Positions 46,804-55,277 of a DNA stretch of 64,000 nucleotides are shown in pieces. Under the pieces are notes generated by a model. The model saw nothing but the letters and a program-made list of their open reading frames with translations, had not been told where the DNA came from and did no database searches. Where the stretch lies: the NCBI GenBank assembly GCA_963787285.1, contig CAWBCM010000018.1, positions 46,154 to 110,153 on the forward strand, in the 5' to 3' direction. The position numbers and the translations under genes are program-made. This DNA is from JAHEJN01 sp963787285. GTDB taxonomy: Bacteria > Actinomycetota > Acidimicrobiia > Acidimicrobiales > JAHEJN01. The first letter of the stretch is position 1, and each line of letters starts with the position of its first letter.

Positions 46804-47094
46804 ATGATCACTGTGACGATTCTCTATCCGAAGTCGGATGACTCCACCTTCGACATGGACTACTACACGGGAACCCACATGCCGCTGTTCGCCGAGGTGC
46901 TGGGCGATGCGTGTCATGGCTGGGGCGCCATCAAGGTCACCAGCGGCGACTACGAGGCGATCGGTTGGGCCAGCGTCGACAGCATGGACGGTTTCAACGC
47001 CGGCATGGGCGCCCGAGGTGCCGAGGTGAGGGCCGACATCCCCAACTACACCAACGTGAAGCCGCAGATCGTGATGGGCGACGTCGTCGTCTGA
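46804..47094 (+). CDS. EthD family small protein
   Basis: A 96-residue ferredoxin-like (dimeric alpha/beta barrel) protein: MITVTILYPKSDD, then DMDYYTGTHMPLFAEVLG, AIGWASVDSMDGFNAGM, and PQIVMGDVVV. EthD proteins accompany degradative oxygenases or bind small intermediates. It lies 17 bp after the hydrolase and is probably co-transcribed with the aromatic genes. Confidence 0.8.
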   Translation: MITVTILYPKSDDSTFDMDYYTGTHMPLFAEVLGDACHGWGAIKVTSGDYEAIGWASVDSMDGFNAGMGARGAEVRADIPNYTNVKPQIVMGDVVV

Positions 47095-47151
47095 GGCCCT
47101 CGCGGTCGCTGTGCTGTCGCGTCGGGTCCCCACCAGTGAGACGAGGCCAAG

Positions 47152-47439
47152 ATGAATCGTTACGTCATCGAGCGGGCTATTCCCCAGATCGGATCGGCCG
47201 AACGCGACGAGCTCAGAGGAGCCGCCGCCCAGTCGAACAGCGTCCTTCACGCCATGCAGTCCGAGGGCAAGAGCATCCAGTGGGAGCACAGCTACGTCGC
47301 GGCCGACAAGACGTTCTGCATCTACGTTGCCGATGGTGCCGAGCTCGTCGCCGAGCACGCCGAGCGCAGTGGGTTTCCCGCAACAGTCGTGACCGAGGTC
47401 GGCAAGATCATCGACCCGACGACCGCCAACGCCCAGTAG
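47152..47439 (+). CDS. DUF4242 (SCO4226-like) small protein
   Basis: A 95-residue ferredoxin-fold protein: MNRYVIERAIPQIGSAERDEL, then SIQWEHSYVAADKTFCIYVA, EHAERSGFPATVVTEVGKII. This is the DUF4242 pattern; one member, SCO4226 from Streptomyces, binds nickel, but the role is unclear. It has its own ATG at 47152, 57 bp after the EthD gene; the same operon is possible. Confidence 0.8.
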   Translation: MNRYVIERAIPQIGSAERDELRGAAAQSNSVLHAMQSEGKSIQWEHSYVAADKTFCIYVADGAELVAEHAERSGFPATVVTEVGKIIDPTTANAQ

Positions 47440-47471
47440 TCGAACATCGGTCGATGGCCGGTTGGCGCCCG

Positions 47472-48746
47472 TCAGTCGATCTCGGTGCCGTCGGGGCGGA
47501 AGGTGTGCCAGAGGCCCACGGCGTCGCGTGAGATCGTGAAGCCCTTCTGTTTGTGTCGGTTGTGGCGTCCGCACAGCGGTCCCCCGTTGCCGGGGTGGGT
47601 TCTGCCGCCGATGCCGTGCTCGACGGTGTGATCGATCTCGCAATGGGTGACGGGCACGGCGCAGCCGGGCCACAGGCAGTGGCTGGTGGAGAGCTGCACC
47701 GCAGTGCGGGAGTTGCCGGTGAAGCACCGGGCCCGCCCCAGATCGATGACGACGCCGGCGGCATCGACGACGACTCGCCGTAACTTGCCGACCAGCGATG
47801 TGGCCGCGGCCTCGGTGGGCTCGAGGGGCACCCCGTCGATGGTCTCGCATCGATAGGTGTCGGGATCGATCGGTGCGCAATGGTCGCCGTCGAGACGTCG
47901 CACCATCCCCTCGTAAGCGGCGGCCGACCAGACGATGCAGTGCACGAAGTCGGGAGCCACCGCCGAACTGTTGGCCGCGGTGGCGTCTTGGAACAGCTGC
48001 CACAACGCATCGGCTCGCCGCTGCGGCTCGTTGCGAGCCAGATCGGCTCGGGTGGCCGCCTCGCCGTGCTCAGCGTGTGCCTTCTCCCAGTCGGCCAGTC
48101 GCTCGGCCGCCACGTAGTGCTCGAAGATGTCGGCCATCGAGGCGCCCTGCAGCGCCCCGAAACTGCCCTGCAACTCCCAGCTGAGGTCGAAGCGGTCCTG
48201 TACCAACGACACCGTGCGGTTCTCGTGGCGACGGGAATTGGCGGGTTCGGGTCCGTCGTGGTCGACCAGGCGCTCCCACTGGCGCACCACCAGCTCGAAG
48301 TCGGCGAACGACAACTCCCCGGCTTGCTTGAGGAACCACCCTTGCGCGTCGGTCATCGCCGCTCGCACCCGTGGGTTGGCGTACACCCGGCCCAGGAGCT
48401 CGAACTGGGCGACTCCCAACGCCCCGGCCGCCAGAGCCTCGGCCACCTCGGGCAACGCCGGCACCATCCGGGCGCCCCGTGCCCGCGCGGCCGCCTCGGC
48501 GCGAGACAACTGCCCAACATGGCGACTCATCGTCGTGGCCGAGGAATGGCCATCGGTCCGGAACACCTGCGACCGGTCGAGCTCGCCGTGCACCCCGGCC
48601 GCCACCGCCGTGGCCTTGCGCCGCACGGACTCGACCATCCGAGTCGTCTCCACCGCGTCGGTGGGATCGACCAGCTCGAACCCTGCCGCCAGCGCTTCGT
48701 CGAGCAACAACCCGACTCGCTGGAGTACCACGATGGTGTCGAACAT
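47472..48746 (-). CDS. 13E12/DUF222 HNH endonuclease family protein
   Basis: A 424-residue protein with the DUF222 region (MFDTIVVLQRVGLLLDEALA, LSRAEAAARARGARMVPAL, VAQFELLGRVYANP) and a C-terminal HNH nuclease: CLWPGCAVPVTHCEIDHTVE, GNGGPLCGRHNRHKQKGF. Such genes are multicopy in actinobacteria and, in M. tuberculosis, several are LexA-regulated. The ATG at 48746 is chosen because a LexA box overlaps it; the longer version (48800) would place the box inside the coding region. Convergent with the DUF4242 gene. Confidence 0.88.
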   Translation of the reverse strand: MFDTIVVLQRVGLLLDEALAAGFELVDPTDAVETTRMVESVRRKATAVAAGVHGELDRSQVFRTDGHSSATTMSRHVGQLSRAEAAARARGARMVPALPEVAEALAAGALGVAQFELLGRVYANPRVRAAMTDAQGWFLKQAGELSFADFELVVRQWERLVDHDGPEPANSRRHENRTVSLVQDRFDLSWELQGSFGALQGASMADIFEHYVAAERLADWEKAHAEHGEAATRADLARNEPQRRADALWQLFQDATAANSSAVAPDFVHCIVWSAAAYEGMVRRLDGDHCAPIDPDTYRCETIDGVPLEPTEAAATSLVGKLRRVVVDAAGVVIDLGRARCFTGNSRTAVQLSTSHCLWPGCAVPVTHCEIDHTVEHGIGGRTHPGNGGPLCGRHNRHKQKGFTISRDAVGLWHTFRPDGTEID

Positions 48747-48754
48747 ACGTTCGA
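48739..48754. promoter_or_regulatory. LexA (SOS) box
   Basis: A perfect 16-bp palindrome TCGAAC-ATAC-GTTCGA matches the mycobacterial SOS consensus TCGAACN4GTTCGA. It overlaps the start codon of the 13E12-type HNH gene (48744-48746) on the minus strand, a position suited to direct repression of transcription or of a leaderless message. Confidence 0.8.
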
Positions 48755-48813
48755 TACTAGCGAACGGGTGTGACACCCAGAATCTCTCGAGGAGAAACAC
48801 CTAGAGTGACCGC

Positions 48814-50657
48814 ATGCCTCGGATCGGGCCTCGGGCGGTTGTGGCAATGCTCTGTGCCGTCGCCGTCGTCGCGGCTGCCTGCTCGGCGGGGGAGAGCACC
48901 GAATCGTCGGGCCCCGAGCCCGACCTGCCCACCGTCGAAGTCACGCCGAGCGGGCCCACGCCGACGGTAGAGCCGGAAGTGACCCCGGAACCGGCCATCG
49001 CCCTCGACCTCGCCAAGGATCCACTGATCCTGTTCGGGGCCGTCCCCCCGATGCCTCCCGGCGCCGACCTGCCCCTGCCGGATGGTTCCGAGGACTTCTT
49101 CGAGCTCTTCGCTCCCGACGCCGCATGGAGCACTGCCGCAGCTCGAGTCGACGTGTTCAAGCTCCATGCGTGGCAGGTCCGGCACTTCCTCGACGACGAG
49201 CAGCTGACCACGATCCTCACGTGGCTCGACGACCACCAGATTCCCTTGATGTTCGAGACCGAGCCGCTCGATCCACCCGATCCCGCCGAGTGCGACCACA
49301 CCGAGTCGTTCGAGGGACCGTACGACCTCGAGATGGCCCGCCGAATCCGGGATCTCGGCGGGACGATTTCGGTGGTCGCCGTCGAGCAGCCCTTCGCGTT
49401 CGGCTCACAAGCTCGACGGTCCACGAGCTTGTCAGTACACGGTCGAGCGGGTGGTCGACGAGGTCATCGGCTACGTCGAGGAGATGCGCGAGATCTTTCC
49501 CGGGGTGCCGGTCGGATCGATCGAGGCCGATCTGGAAGTCGCCGGAGACGACGCCGGACGACATGGCGCTCTGGCTCGACACCTATCGGGAGCGGTCCGG
49601 TGAGCCGTTCGCCTTCCTGCACGTCGACCCCGACTGGACGCGGCCCGACTGGCCGCAGGTTGCCGCTGCCATCGAAGCAGAGGCCGATGCACGTGGCGTC
49701 CCCTTCGGTGTGCTCTACAACGGCGGCCTCGAGGTCGACGGGCCAACTTGGCTTGCAAACACCATGGATCGGATCGTCGAATTCGAAGGCGATCTCGGTG
49801 CGACCCCCCAACACATCAGTTTCCAGTCGTGGGTGGACCAGCCCGACCGTGTCCTTCCCGACGATGATCTCGGCGCGTTCACCAGTGTCATCAATCGCTA
49901 TTTCGGGGCACGGTCCCGACTCGAGTCGTCCTTCGTCGACGACGGAGAAGGAACGAGCAGCGTCGCCATCCGGCTCACCGACGACGATGGCGATCCACTG
50001 GTGGGACAGTCGATCTCGGTTGGACTCCGTCCCCTGTCGGGAGCCCTGCAGACCCACACGGTCAGCGGGACGGTTCCCGCCGGAAGTCGGACCGCGGTTG
50101 CCCTGGTACGGGTGAACTTCGAGGACGCAGGCCCCGGTGCGGCCGACGTCCGCCTGGCCGAGGTCGGTTACGAGGAGGACGGCGACGGCACCAACCGGGT
50201 AGCCAACCCGGACTTCGCCCTTGGGCTGACCGATTGGGGAGTGTACGGGGAACCCATGGGCGAGGTTCGCGTCACCCCTCGCGACGATGGCGCGGGCTCG
50301 AGTCTGGAGCTGGTGGCTACACCCGACCAGGTCATCCTCATCGACGGCGTGCCATTCCCCGTGACTCCCGGGGCCACCTATGAATTCCGAGCCGTCCTTG
50401 GTGTGCCCGAGGCCTCGATCGGCAATGCGACGGTAGCGGTGGCGTTTCTCGACGAACTCGAGATCGCGCGCCGATCGATCCGCTTCGAGCCACTCCTCGA
50501 GCCGCTCGCGCCGATCGAGACCGACGCCGACGGCATCGCCACGATCGCCGGCGACAGGTGGGAACCGGGCCGATACCTGATCGATGCCCGCTATCCGGGC
50601 GACCTCGAGCGGTGGCCGTCACGGACCACGGCGGTGGTCGACTTGCCGCCGCGGTAG
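48814..50657 (+). CDS. Secreted lipoprotein, possible glycoside hydrolase-like TIM barrel, two frameshifts
   Basis: About 613 residues. Signal peptide with lipobox VAAAC, then a Pro/Thr/Glu linker. The first frame carries VDVFKLHAWQVRHFLDD and PLMFETEPLDPPD, as in a TIM barrel. At about 49405-49409 and about 49538 extra bases move the frame twice: middle part CQYTVERVVDEVIGYVEEMR, then SPETTPDDMALWLDTYRER, FLHVDPDW, GVLYNGGLEVDG. The C-terminal half is a beta-sandwich or carbohydrate-binding-like region (RVANPDFALGLTDWGVYG). I cannot name the family. Both indels look like assembly errors. Confidence 0.75.
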
Positions 50658-50668
50658 CGGGCGATGGG

Positions 50669-51928
50669 CTAACCCGGCCCGACTTGGCGTGCCAGCCAGT
50701 CGGCGAGCTCGCCCATGAGCCGGATCCAGTCGACACTGCCGGGGCTTCGGCCGTGGCGGACGATGACGAGGTCGGTTGCGGGGTCGACGTAGATGAACTG
50801 GCCGTGGTCACCGTTGGCGTAGAAGGCCGACCGGTCCTGATCGATCCACCAGAGATACTGGTACTCGGGCGCCGGGTCGGTCGTCGTGTCGAGGCGGGTG
50901 GCTTCGGTGATGAAGTCCGCCGGCACGACTTGTCGGGTTCCGTTCCGACCCTCGTGGAGGTAGAGCCAGCCGAGTTTGGCGAAATCGATCGCGCGTCCGT
51001 TGACCCCGACGAACATCTTCTCGAATCCGTGGCGTTCGCTGTCGAGGCTCCAGGATCCTTCTGCTTCAGCACCCATGGGCTGCCACAGGCGGGTCTCCAT
51101 GAACTCCGCAACCGGCATTCCCGCGGCCCGCTCCAACACCAGCCCGAGGAGGATGACGTTCCAGTCGTTGTAGTCGAACACCTCGCCGGGAGGGCCGTCG
51201 ATGCGGGGCTTGGTGGTCGCCGCCGAACGCAGATCGGTGCCGTGGTAGGTGTTGGCCGGGTCGGCCCACGGTGACGAGCCGTCAGCGAACGACAGGCCCG
51301 ACGACATGGTCAGCAGGTGCCGCACGGTGATGTCGTCGAAACCGTCGGCACGCTCGGTCAACTCCGGGACGTAGGCGGTGAGCGGATCGTCGAGACTCTC
51401 GATGGACCCCTCCTCGACGGCAATACCGACGAGGGTCGCCACGAACGACTTGGCTACCGAGAAGGAGGTCTGGACGGACTCGCGGCTCGAGCCGTTGAAG
51501 TAGCCCTCGTACAGCAGGTCGTCGCCGTGCAGCACGATGAACGCAGTCGTTTCGTTCGATTCGAGGAGCGGTTCGAGGGGCTGATCTTCCGTTGCGTCGA
51601 TGTAGGCGGCGACGGGGGAGTTGTCTGCCGGCGCGAAGGTGACCGGTTCGATCGCTGCCGCCATCGGTCGAAACGGGAACCGGTCCTGGTCGCCGAAGGA
51701 CGACTCGCCCCACACCAGAGCCCGGGCGAGCTGCGAGTTGTCGGTCGCGCCGAGGGCCCACACGTAGACGCCCACACTCGTTACACCGGCGACGGCCAGG
51801 AGGAACCCAACGGTGGCGGCAATGGCGCGACGGGCAGTCCGCTGACGCTGATGCCGAGCCCACCAGAGGGCGGGAAGCGCAAGGGCGGCGAACAGAACCC
51901 CGATGATGAGGAGCGGCACGACGTCCAC
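50669..51928 (-). CDS. Beta-lactamase-fold serine hydrolase, membrane-anchored
   Basis: A 419-residue protein with an N-terminal membrane helix (VVPLLIIGVLFAALALPALWW) and a second hydrophobic stretch (RAIAATVGFLLAVAGVTSVGV). The extracytoplasmic beta-lactamase (class C-like) domain has FSVAKSFV (SxxK), YNDWN (YxN) and YVDPATDLVIVRHGRSP near the third motif. Similar to 6-aminohexanoate-dimer hydrolase and EstB-type proteins; substrate unknown. Its 3' end is 11 bp from the convergent lipoprotein gene. Confidence 0.88.
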   Translation of the reverse strand: MDVVPLLIIGVLFAALALPALWWARHQRQRTARRAIAATVGFLLAVAGVTSVGVYVWALGATDNSQLARALVWGESSFGDQDRFPFRPMAAAIEPVTFAPADNSPVAAYIDATEDQPLEPLLESNETTAFIVLHGDDLLYEGYFNGSSRESVQTSFSVAKSFVATLVGIAVEEGSIESLDDPLTAYVPELTERADGFDDITVRHLLTMSSGLSFADGSSPWADPANTYHGTDLRSAATTKPRIDGPPGEVFDYNDWNVILLGLVLERAAGMPVAEFMETRLWQPMGAEAEGSWSLDSERHGFEKMFVGVNGRAIDFAKLGWLYLHEGRNGTRQVVPADFITEATRLDTTTDPAPEYQYLWWIDQDRSAFYANGDHGQFIYVDPATDLVIVRHGRSPGSVDWIRLMGELADWLARQVGPG

Positions 51929-52006
51929 TCGATCACGGCGCGGCGGCGCCCCGTAGTGTCGAAGGTCCTACATGCCGAAACGATGAGGCCGTCGACCGTG
52001 GGCCAG

Positions 52007-52153
52007 TCAGTCTCGGAAGTCGATCGTGTCGGTGGTGAGCCAGCGGCCCGAGGTCGTCGAACGCAACGAGAAAGTGAATGAGAACGGCTCGGCGAGCTCG
52101 GCTTCGGGAGCGAGGAGGTCGGTGAGCTCGGGCCGGTCGGCGTGGACGATCAC
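52007..52153 (-). CDS. Small ORF coupled to the MetE-like gene
   Basis: A 48-residue product beginning VIVHADRPELTDLLAPEAEL and ending in WLTTDTIDFRD. The GTG at 52153 overlaps the MetE-like stop (GTGA), the same coupling used by other real genes here, and codon use fits. No family is recognised; it may be a truncated remnant of a longer downstream gene. Confidence 0.4.
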   Translation of the reverse strand: MIVHADRPELTDLLAPEAELAEPFSFTFSLRSTTSGRWLTTDTIDFRD

Positions 52154-53250
52154 GACGCACCCCAGCAGCGCCCGGCGACGTCGACGCACAGCCCGAGCTT
52201 CGCCCACTGGTCGTCCTCGGAGAGGTCGTTGCCGTGATGCGTGCTCGAGAATCCGCACTGCGGGCTCACGGCGAGCTGTTCGAGGGGCAGGACATGGGTG
52301 GCCTCCTCGACGCGAGCCACCACGTCGTCGATCGACTCGAGGTCGGGCACCTTGGTCGTGACCAGTCCGAGCACCGCCACCTTTCCCTCCGGCATGAAAC
52401 GGAGCGGTTCGAACCCGCCGGCTCGATCGCTGTCGAATTCGAGGAAGAAGGCGTCGACATCGAGGCCACCGAACACACGCTCGGCGATCGGCTCGTATCC
52501 GCCGCTGGCCACCCAACGACTCCGGAAGTTCCCGCGGCACATGTGCGTGGAGACCAGCAGGTCGTCGGGGCGCTCGGACACGACCTCGTTCATGGCGTCG
52601 CGGTAGCGTTCGATGAGCGCGTCGGGGTCGTCGCCCCGGTTGGTCATCTTGGCCCGGAAGTCCGCATCGCACAGGTAGGCGAAGCTGACGTCGTCGATCT
52701 GGAGATAGCGGCACCCGGCGGCGTACAGCTGGGCGACCTCCTCGCGGTAGGCGGCCACGAGGTCGTTCCAGAAGTCGTCGATGTCGGGGTAGACGTCCTC
52801 GTCGATGGCCGAGCGCCCGCCGAGAAGGTGGGCGACACCCGGGCCGGGGATGGTGATCTTGGCCGTGCGAGTGGTGGTCTGGGCGAGGAATGCGAACGCA
52901 TCGACGAAGATCGGTGCGGTGTGGGCGAGCCGGCCGGTGACAACGGGCATCGGCGGGCTGGCCCCCAACCCTTTGAAGCTGGCCGGCCGTTCGCGCTCTT
53001 GCAGCTCGATGCCCTCGATGCCGTCGAAGAAGTCGAGGTGCCACCAGTCGCGACGGAATTCGCCGTCGGTGATCGCCTCGAGGCCGGCCCGTTGTTGGTG
53101 GGCCACGAGCTCGGTAATGGCGGCGTCCTCGGCTACTCGCAGTTCTTCGTCGGTGACCTCCCCCTCGCGCCATCGTTGTCGCGTGGCGGCGAGTTCGGCA
53201 GGGCGGAGAAGGCTACCGACGTGATCGGCTCGGAGTGGAAGTGATGGCAT
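52150..53250 (-). CDS. MetE C-terminal-like (UROD/MetE fold) protein
   Basis: A 366-residue cobalamin-independent methionine synthase-like protein, about the length of the stand-alone catalytic half. It opens LPLRADHVGSLLRPAELAATR, has AITDGEFRRDWWHLDFF, YLQIDDVSFAYLCDADFRAK, VSTHMCRGN (His/Cys zinc ligands in a typical HMCRGN position), FFLEFDSDRAGGFE and the end LAVSPQCGFSSTHHGN. These single-domain proteins are often methyltransferases for other thiols. The ATG at 53250 gives the family N-terminus. Confidence 0.88.
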   Translation of the reverse strand: MPSLPLRADHVGSLLRPAELAATRQRWREGEVTDEELRVAEDAAITELVAHQQRAGLEAITDGEFRRDWWHLDFFDGIEGIELQERERPASFKGLGASPPMPVVTGRLAHTAPIFVDAFAFLAQTTTRTAKITIPGPGVAHLLGGRSAIDEDVYPDIDDFWNDLVAAYREEVAQLYAAGCRYLQIDDVSFAYLCDADFRAKMTNRGDDPDALIERYRDAMNEVVSERPDDLLVSTHMCRGNFRSRWVASGGYEPIAERVFGGLDVDAFFLEFDSDRAGGFEPLRFMPEGKVAVLGLVTTKVPDLESIDDVVARVEEATHVLPLEQLAVSPQCGFSSTHHGNDLSEDDQWAKLGLCVDVAGRCWGAS

Positions 53251-53351
53251 GGTGAGTCCTTGTGGTGCGGGGATGGTGTTGCCGGGTGTCAGTGGAAACC
53301 GTCGGCGCCGACCAACACCTCTGGCAAGGGCCGGTCTCCTGTGGCGGCTTC

Positions 53352-54077
53352 TCATGGTGCTGGTCTTGCGTCGCGCCCTTGTCCGTCTGCCGTCTCCGCG
53401 ATGTGCTCGAGGAGGCATCGGACTGTGCGCAGGCGATGCGAACGGGCGAAGGCCTCGACGGCAGGAGTGTCGGCCCCGGACTCGATGAGCTGGAGAAGTT
53501 CCTCGTGTTCGGCCACGCTTCCGATGGCTCGGTCGGGCACGAACGAGAAGGCAGATCGTCGGGTTGCCTCGAGCAGTTCCCATTCCTTGGTCACGATCGA
53601 GAGCAGCTGCGCATTCGGACACCGGCGGTACAGCGTTTGATGGAAGCGCTGGTTGGTGCGGGTGAACTCGACCGGGTCGAGCGCCTCCACGCTGCGACGC
53701 AGGTCTTCGTTCAGCTTTCGGGCGGCTCTGAGATCGGCAGCCTTCAGGTGTGGGACGGCGAGGCCGGTGGCGGCGCCCTCGAGAATGGCGAGTGCTTCGA
53801 CGGTTTCGGGATAGCGGCCCATGTCGATGGTGGCGACGGTCGCGCCGACATTGCGGGTGTAGACGACGTAGCCCTCCGCTTCGAGCCGTCGGATCGCCTC
53901 TCGCACAGGCACGACACTGACGTCGATCTCGCGAGCGAGTTGCTCGATGACCAGGCGGTCTCCGGGCTCGTCCTCGCCGTCGAGGATCCGCTGACGGAGA
54001 AACGAGTAGGCGAAGTCGGCTTTCGAGCGAACGCCGCCCGGGCCCGCCTCTGCGGACGTGATGGGCTCGGGCGTCAT
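53352..54077 (-). CDS. GntR family transcriptional regulator (FadR-type FCD domain)
   Basis: A 241-residue repressor. N-terminal winged helix: AYSFLRQRILDGEDEPGDRLV, then IEQLAREIDVSVVPVREAIRRLEAEGYVV. C-terminal FCD domain helices contain VEALAILEGAATGLAV, ALDPVEFTRTNQRFHQTLYRR (His-rich metal site) and VAEHEELLQLIESGD-like segment. It sits upstream of the MetE-like gene on the same strand. Effector unknown. The start ATG at 54077 overlaps the stop of an upstream gene fragment. Confidence 0.9.
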   Translation of the reverse strand: MTPEPITSAEAGPGGVRSKADFAYSFLRQRILDGEDEPGDRLVIEQLAREIDVSVVPVREAIRRLEAEGYVVYTRNVGATVATIDMGRYPETVEALAILEGAATGLAVPHLKAADLRAARKLNEDLRRSVEALDPVEFTRTNQRFHQTLYRRCPNAQLLSIVTKEWELLEATRRSAFSFVPDRAIGSVAEHEELLQLIESGADTPAVEAFARSHRLRTVRCLLEHIAETADGQGRDARPAP

Positions 54078-54283
54078 GTCGGATCCACCTCACGGTCGGG
54101 GTCGGCGGGATCCGGCCACTGGTTCGTGCCGGCATCGGGTTCGCGGCGAGCTCCGATGATCAGTACCTTGCCCGGACGAGTCGGCTCCACGGCCCGCTTC
54201 TGAGCGTTCAGTCCGGGCGAGCGCTCGGCGAAGCGATCCTCGCGGTAGGGCAGGTAGCGGACGGTCTTGGTGAAGCCAACCAT
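54074..54283 (-). pseudogene. RraA-like fragment
   Basis: A 69-residue reading frame beginning MVGFTKTVRYLPYREDRFAE, then GLNAQKRAVE, PGKVLIIGARREPDAGT. It resembles an internal segment of RraA/HMG-aldolase-like proteins (the part before the GD/G active-site loop). Both the N-terminal half and the catalytic C-terminal part are missing, so it is probably decayed. Overlaps the GntR start by 4 bp, which may keep it transcribed. Confidence 0.5.
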
Positions 54284-54305
54284 GGGGAGATCGGGCGTAC
54301 GGGCG

Positions 54306-54419
54306 CTATGCCGTCGAGCGGGCAGCTTCGGGCGCCGCGCTGGTCGAGGTGTGAGCCGCGAGAACCTCGTCGCGAGGGAGGTCAGATCGGAACTTCGTGA
54401 GCCAGATCACCTTGCACAT
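54306..54419 (-). pseudogene. EthD-like N-terminal fragment
   Basis: A 37-codon frame starting MCKVIWLTKFRSDLPRDEVL, the usual start of EthD-domain proteins, with GGAGG upstream of the ATG at 54419. It ends after ARSTA at a TAG and lacks the rest of the domain. Lies directly upstream of the RraA fragment, suggesting that a deletion joined two former genes. Confidence 0.45.
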
Positions 54420-54532
54420 GAGAGCCTCCTCAGCGCCGTCCGTACCGGTTCCGTCCGGGAGGTCGGTATCAGATACGATCGCGCGTCAGCGGCCGACGTG
54501 CCACTCATGGTTTTGCTGTGCCGGACGACCTG

Positions 54533-54658
54533 CTACCGCTCGGATGCCTTGCGGGCTCGAGCTTTCTCGTCCTGTTTGGCGTGTTTGGCCGCCCGTTTCT
54601 CCTTGATCGATCGGCCGGGTTTCTTCGATTGGTGCGATGGGGTTGATTTCGATGCCAT
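54533..54658 (-). CDS. Small highly basic conserved-type protein
   Basis: A 41-residue product: MASKSTPSHQSKKPGRSIKE followed by KRAAKHAKQDEKARARKASER. KKPGxSxKEKRAAKxAK peptides occur widely in actinobacteria as small basic proteins of unknown function. The Shine-Dalgarno AAAGGAG lies about 15-20 bp upstream of the ATG at 54658, giving a convincing short gene. Possibly nucleic-acid binding; not proven. Confidence 0.65.
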   Translation of the reverse strand: MASKSTPSHQSKKPGRSIKEKRAAKHAKQDEKARARKASER

Positions 54659-54830
54659 TGTGCACCCTACGCTCCTTTCCCGGCCCGCGCCGGTTCGCAT
54701 CGCGCCCGTCGGTCCTAGGGTGGGTACAGAAGTCCCGGGAAGAGTCGCCTCGTTTGGGCAGGACGGCCGCTGAGCTGTCGCCTCGTACAGGCTCGACGTC
54801 TCGACCTGCAAGAAACGTCGAGGAGACACC

Positions 54831-55004
54831 ATGGCCACCCTGCACCCTTCCAGCGCTCCGACCTCCAACGACGGCGACACGGTGGTTCCCGACCGTCTGT
54901 GCGGTCGGTGTCGGGGAACCTTCGCGGGTGACGTCACGCTGAATCCCCAGGCCTTGCAGGAGTGGTGGGCGTGCCCGGCGTGCCGGAAGATCATGTTCGG
55001 CTGA
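54831..55004 (+). CDS. Small zinc-ribbon protein
   Basis: A 57-residue protein starting MATLHPSSAPTSNDGD. Two CxxC knuckles, LCGRCRGTF and WACPACRKIM, predict a zinc ribbon. The ATG at 54831 is preceded by GAGGA (54820-54824). Stop at 55002-55004. It is the last gene before the tRNA fragment that bounds the genomic island. Function unknown. Confidence 0.7.
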   Translation: MATLHPSSAPTSNDGDTVVPDRLCGRCRGTFAGDVTLNPQALQEWWACPACRKIMFG

Positions 55005-55048
55005 GCCACCCGACCGATCGGGCAGACCCATGCCTGGTCAGAGGGTGT

Positions 55049-55090
55049 GGAGGTGATGGGACTCGAACCCACGACTTCCTGCTTGCAAAA
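55049..55090 (-). other. tRNA-Ala(TGC) 3' fragment, likely attachment site (att)
   Basis: On the minus strand, bases 55090 to 55049 read TTTGCAAGCAGGAAGTC followed by the T arm GTGGGTTCGAGTCCCAT and CACCTCCA. This is the part of tRNA-Ala from the anticodon loop (TGC) to the 3' end. The 5' half that should follow at higher coordinates is absent: after CTTGCAAA the sequence is unrelated. A displaced tRNA 3' end like this is the classic mark left by a tRNA-integrating element. The intact tRNA would lie at the other end of the island. Confidence 0.8.
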
Positions 55091-55210
55091 AAGAAAGAGC
55101 GGGTGTTGGCGGCTGTCGACTCGTGACGGCGAATGCCAGGATTTAGCGCTCTGACCTGCATGTTTGCTGGACTGGACATAACCCGACGGATTCGGCAACA
55201 CGGCCCGGTG

Positions 55211-55237
55211 TGATACGGATTGATACATTTCTGATAC
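55211..55237. repeat. Three phased TGATAC direct repeats near att
   Basis: TGATAC occurs at 55211, 55221 and 55232, spaced 10 and 11 bp, so the three copies lie on the same face of the helix. They are about 120 bp inside the att fragment. Xis-type or Arm-type binding sites of integrases show such phasing; function here is inferred. Confidence 0.45.
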
Positions 55238-55277
55238 ATCGCGGGCATGGGGGCGCCCCCGCCTGAACGGTTGTCGC

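Noticed and set aside
54267..54773. Plus-strand protein of 168 residues
   Set aside because: No family similarity, no ribosome-binding site, and it runs antisense to a better-supported small basic gene and to the RraA and EthD fragments.
55021..55110. Complete tRNA-Ala gene
   Set aside because: Only the part from the anticodon loop to the 3' end is present; no D arm or 5' acceptor strand can be found.
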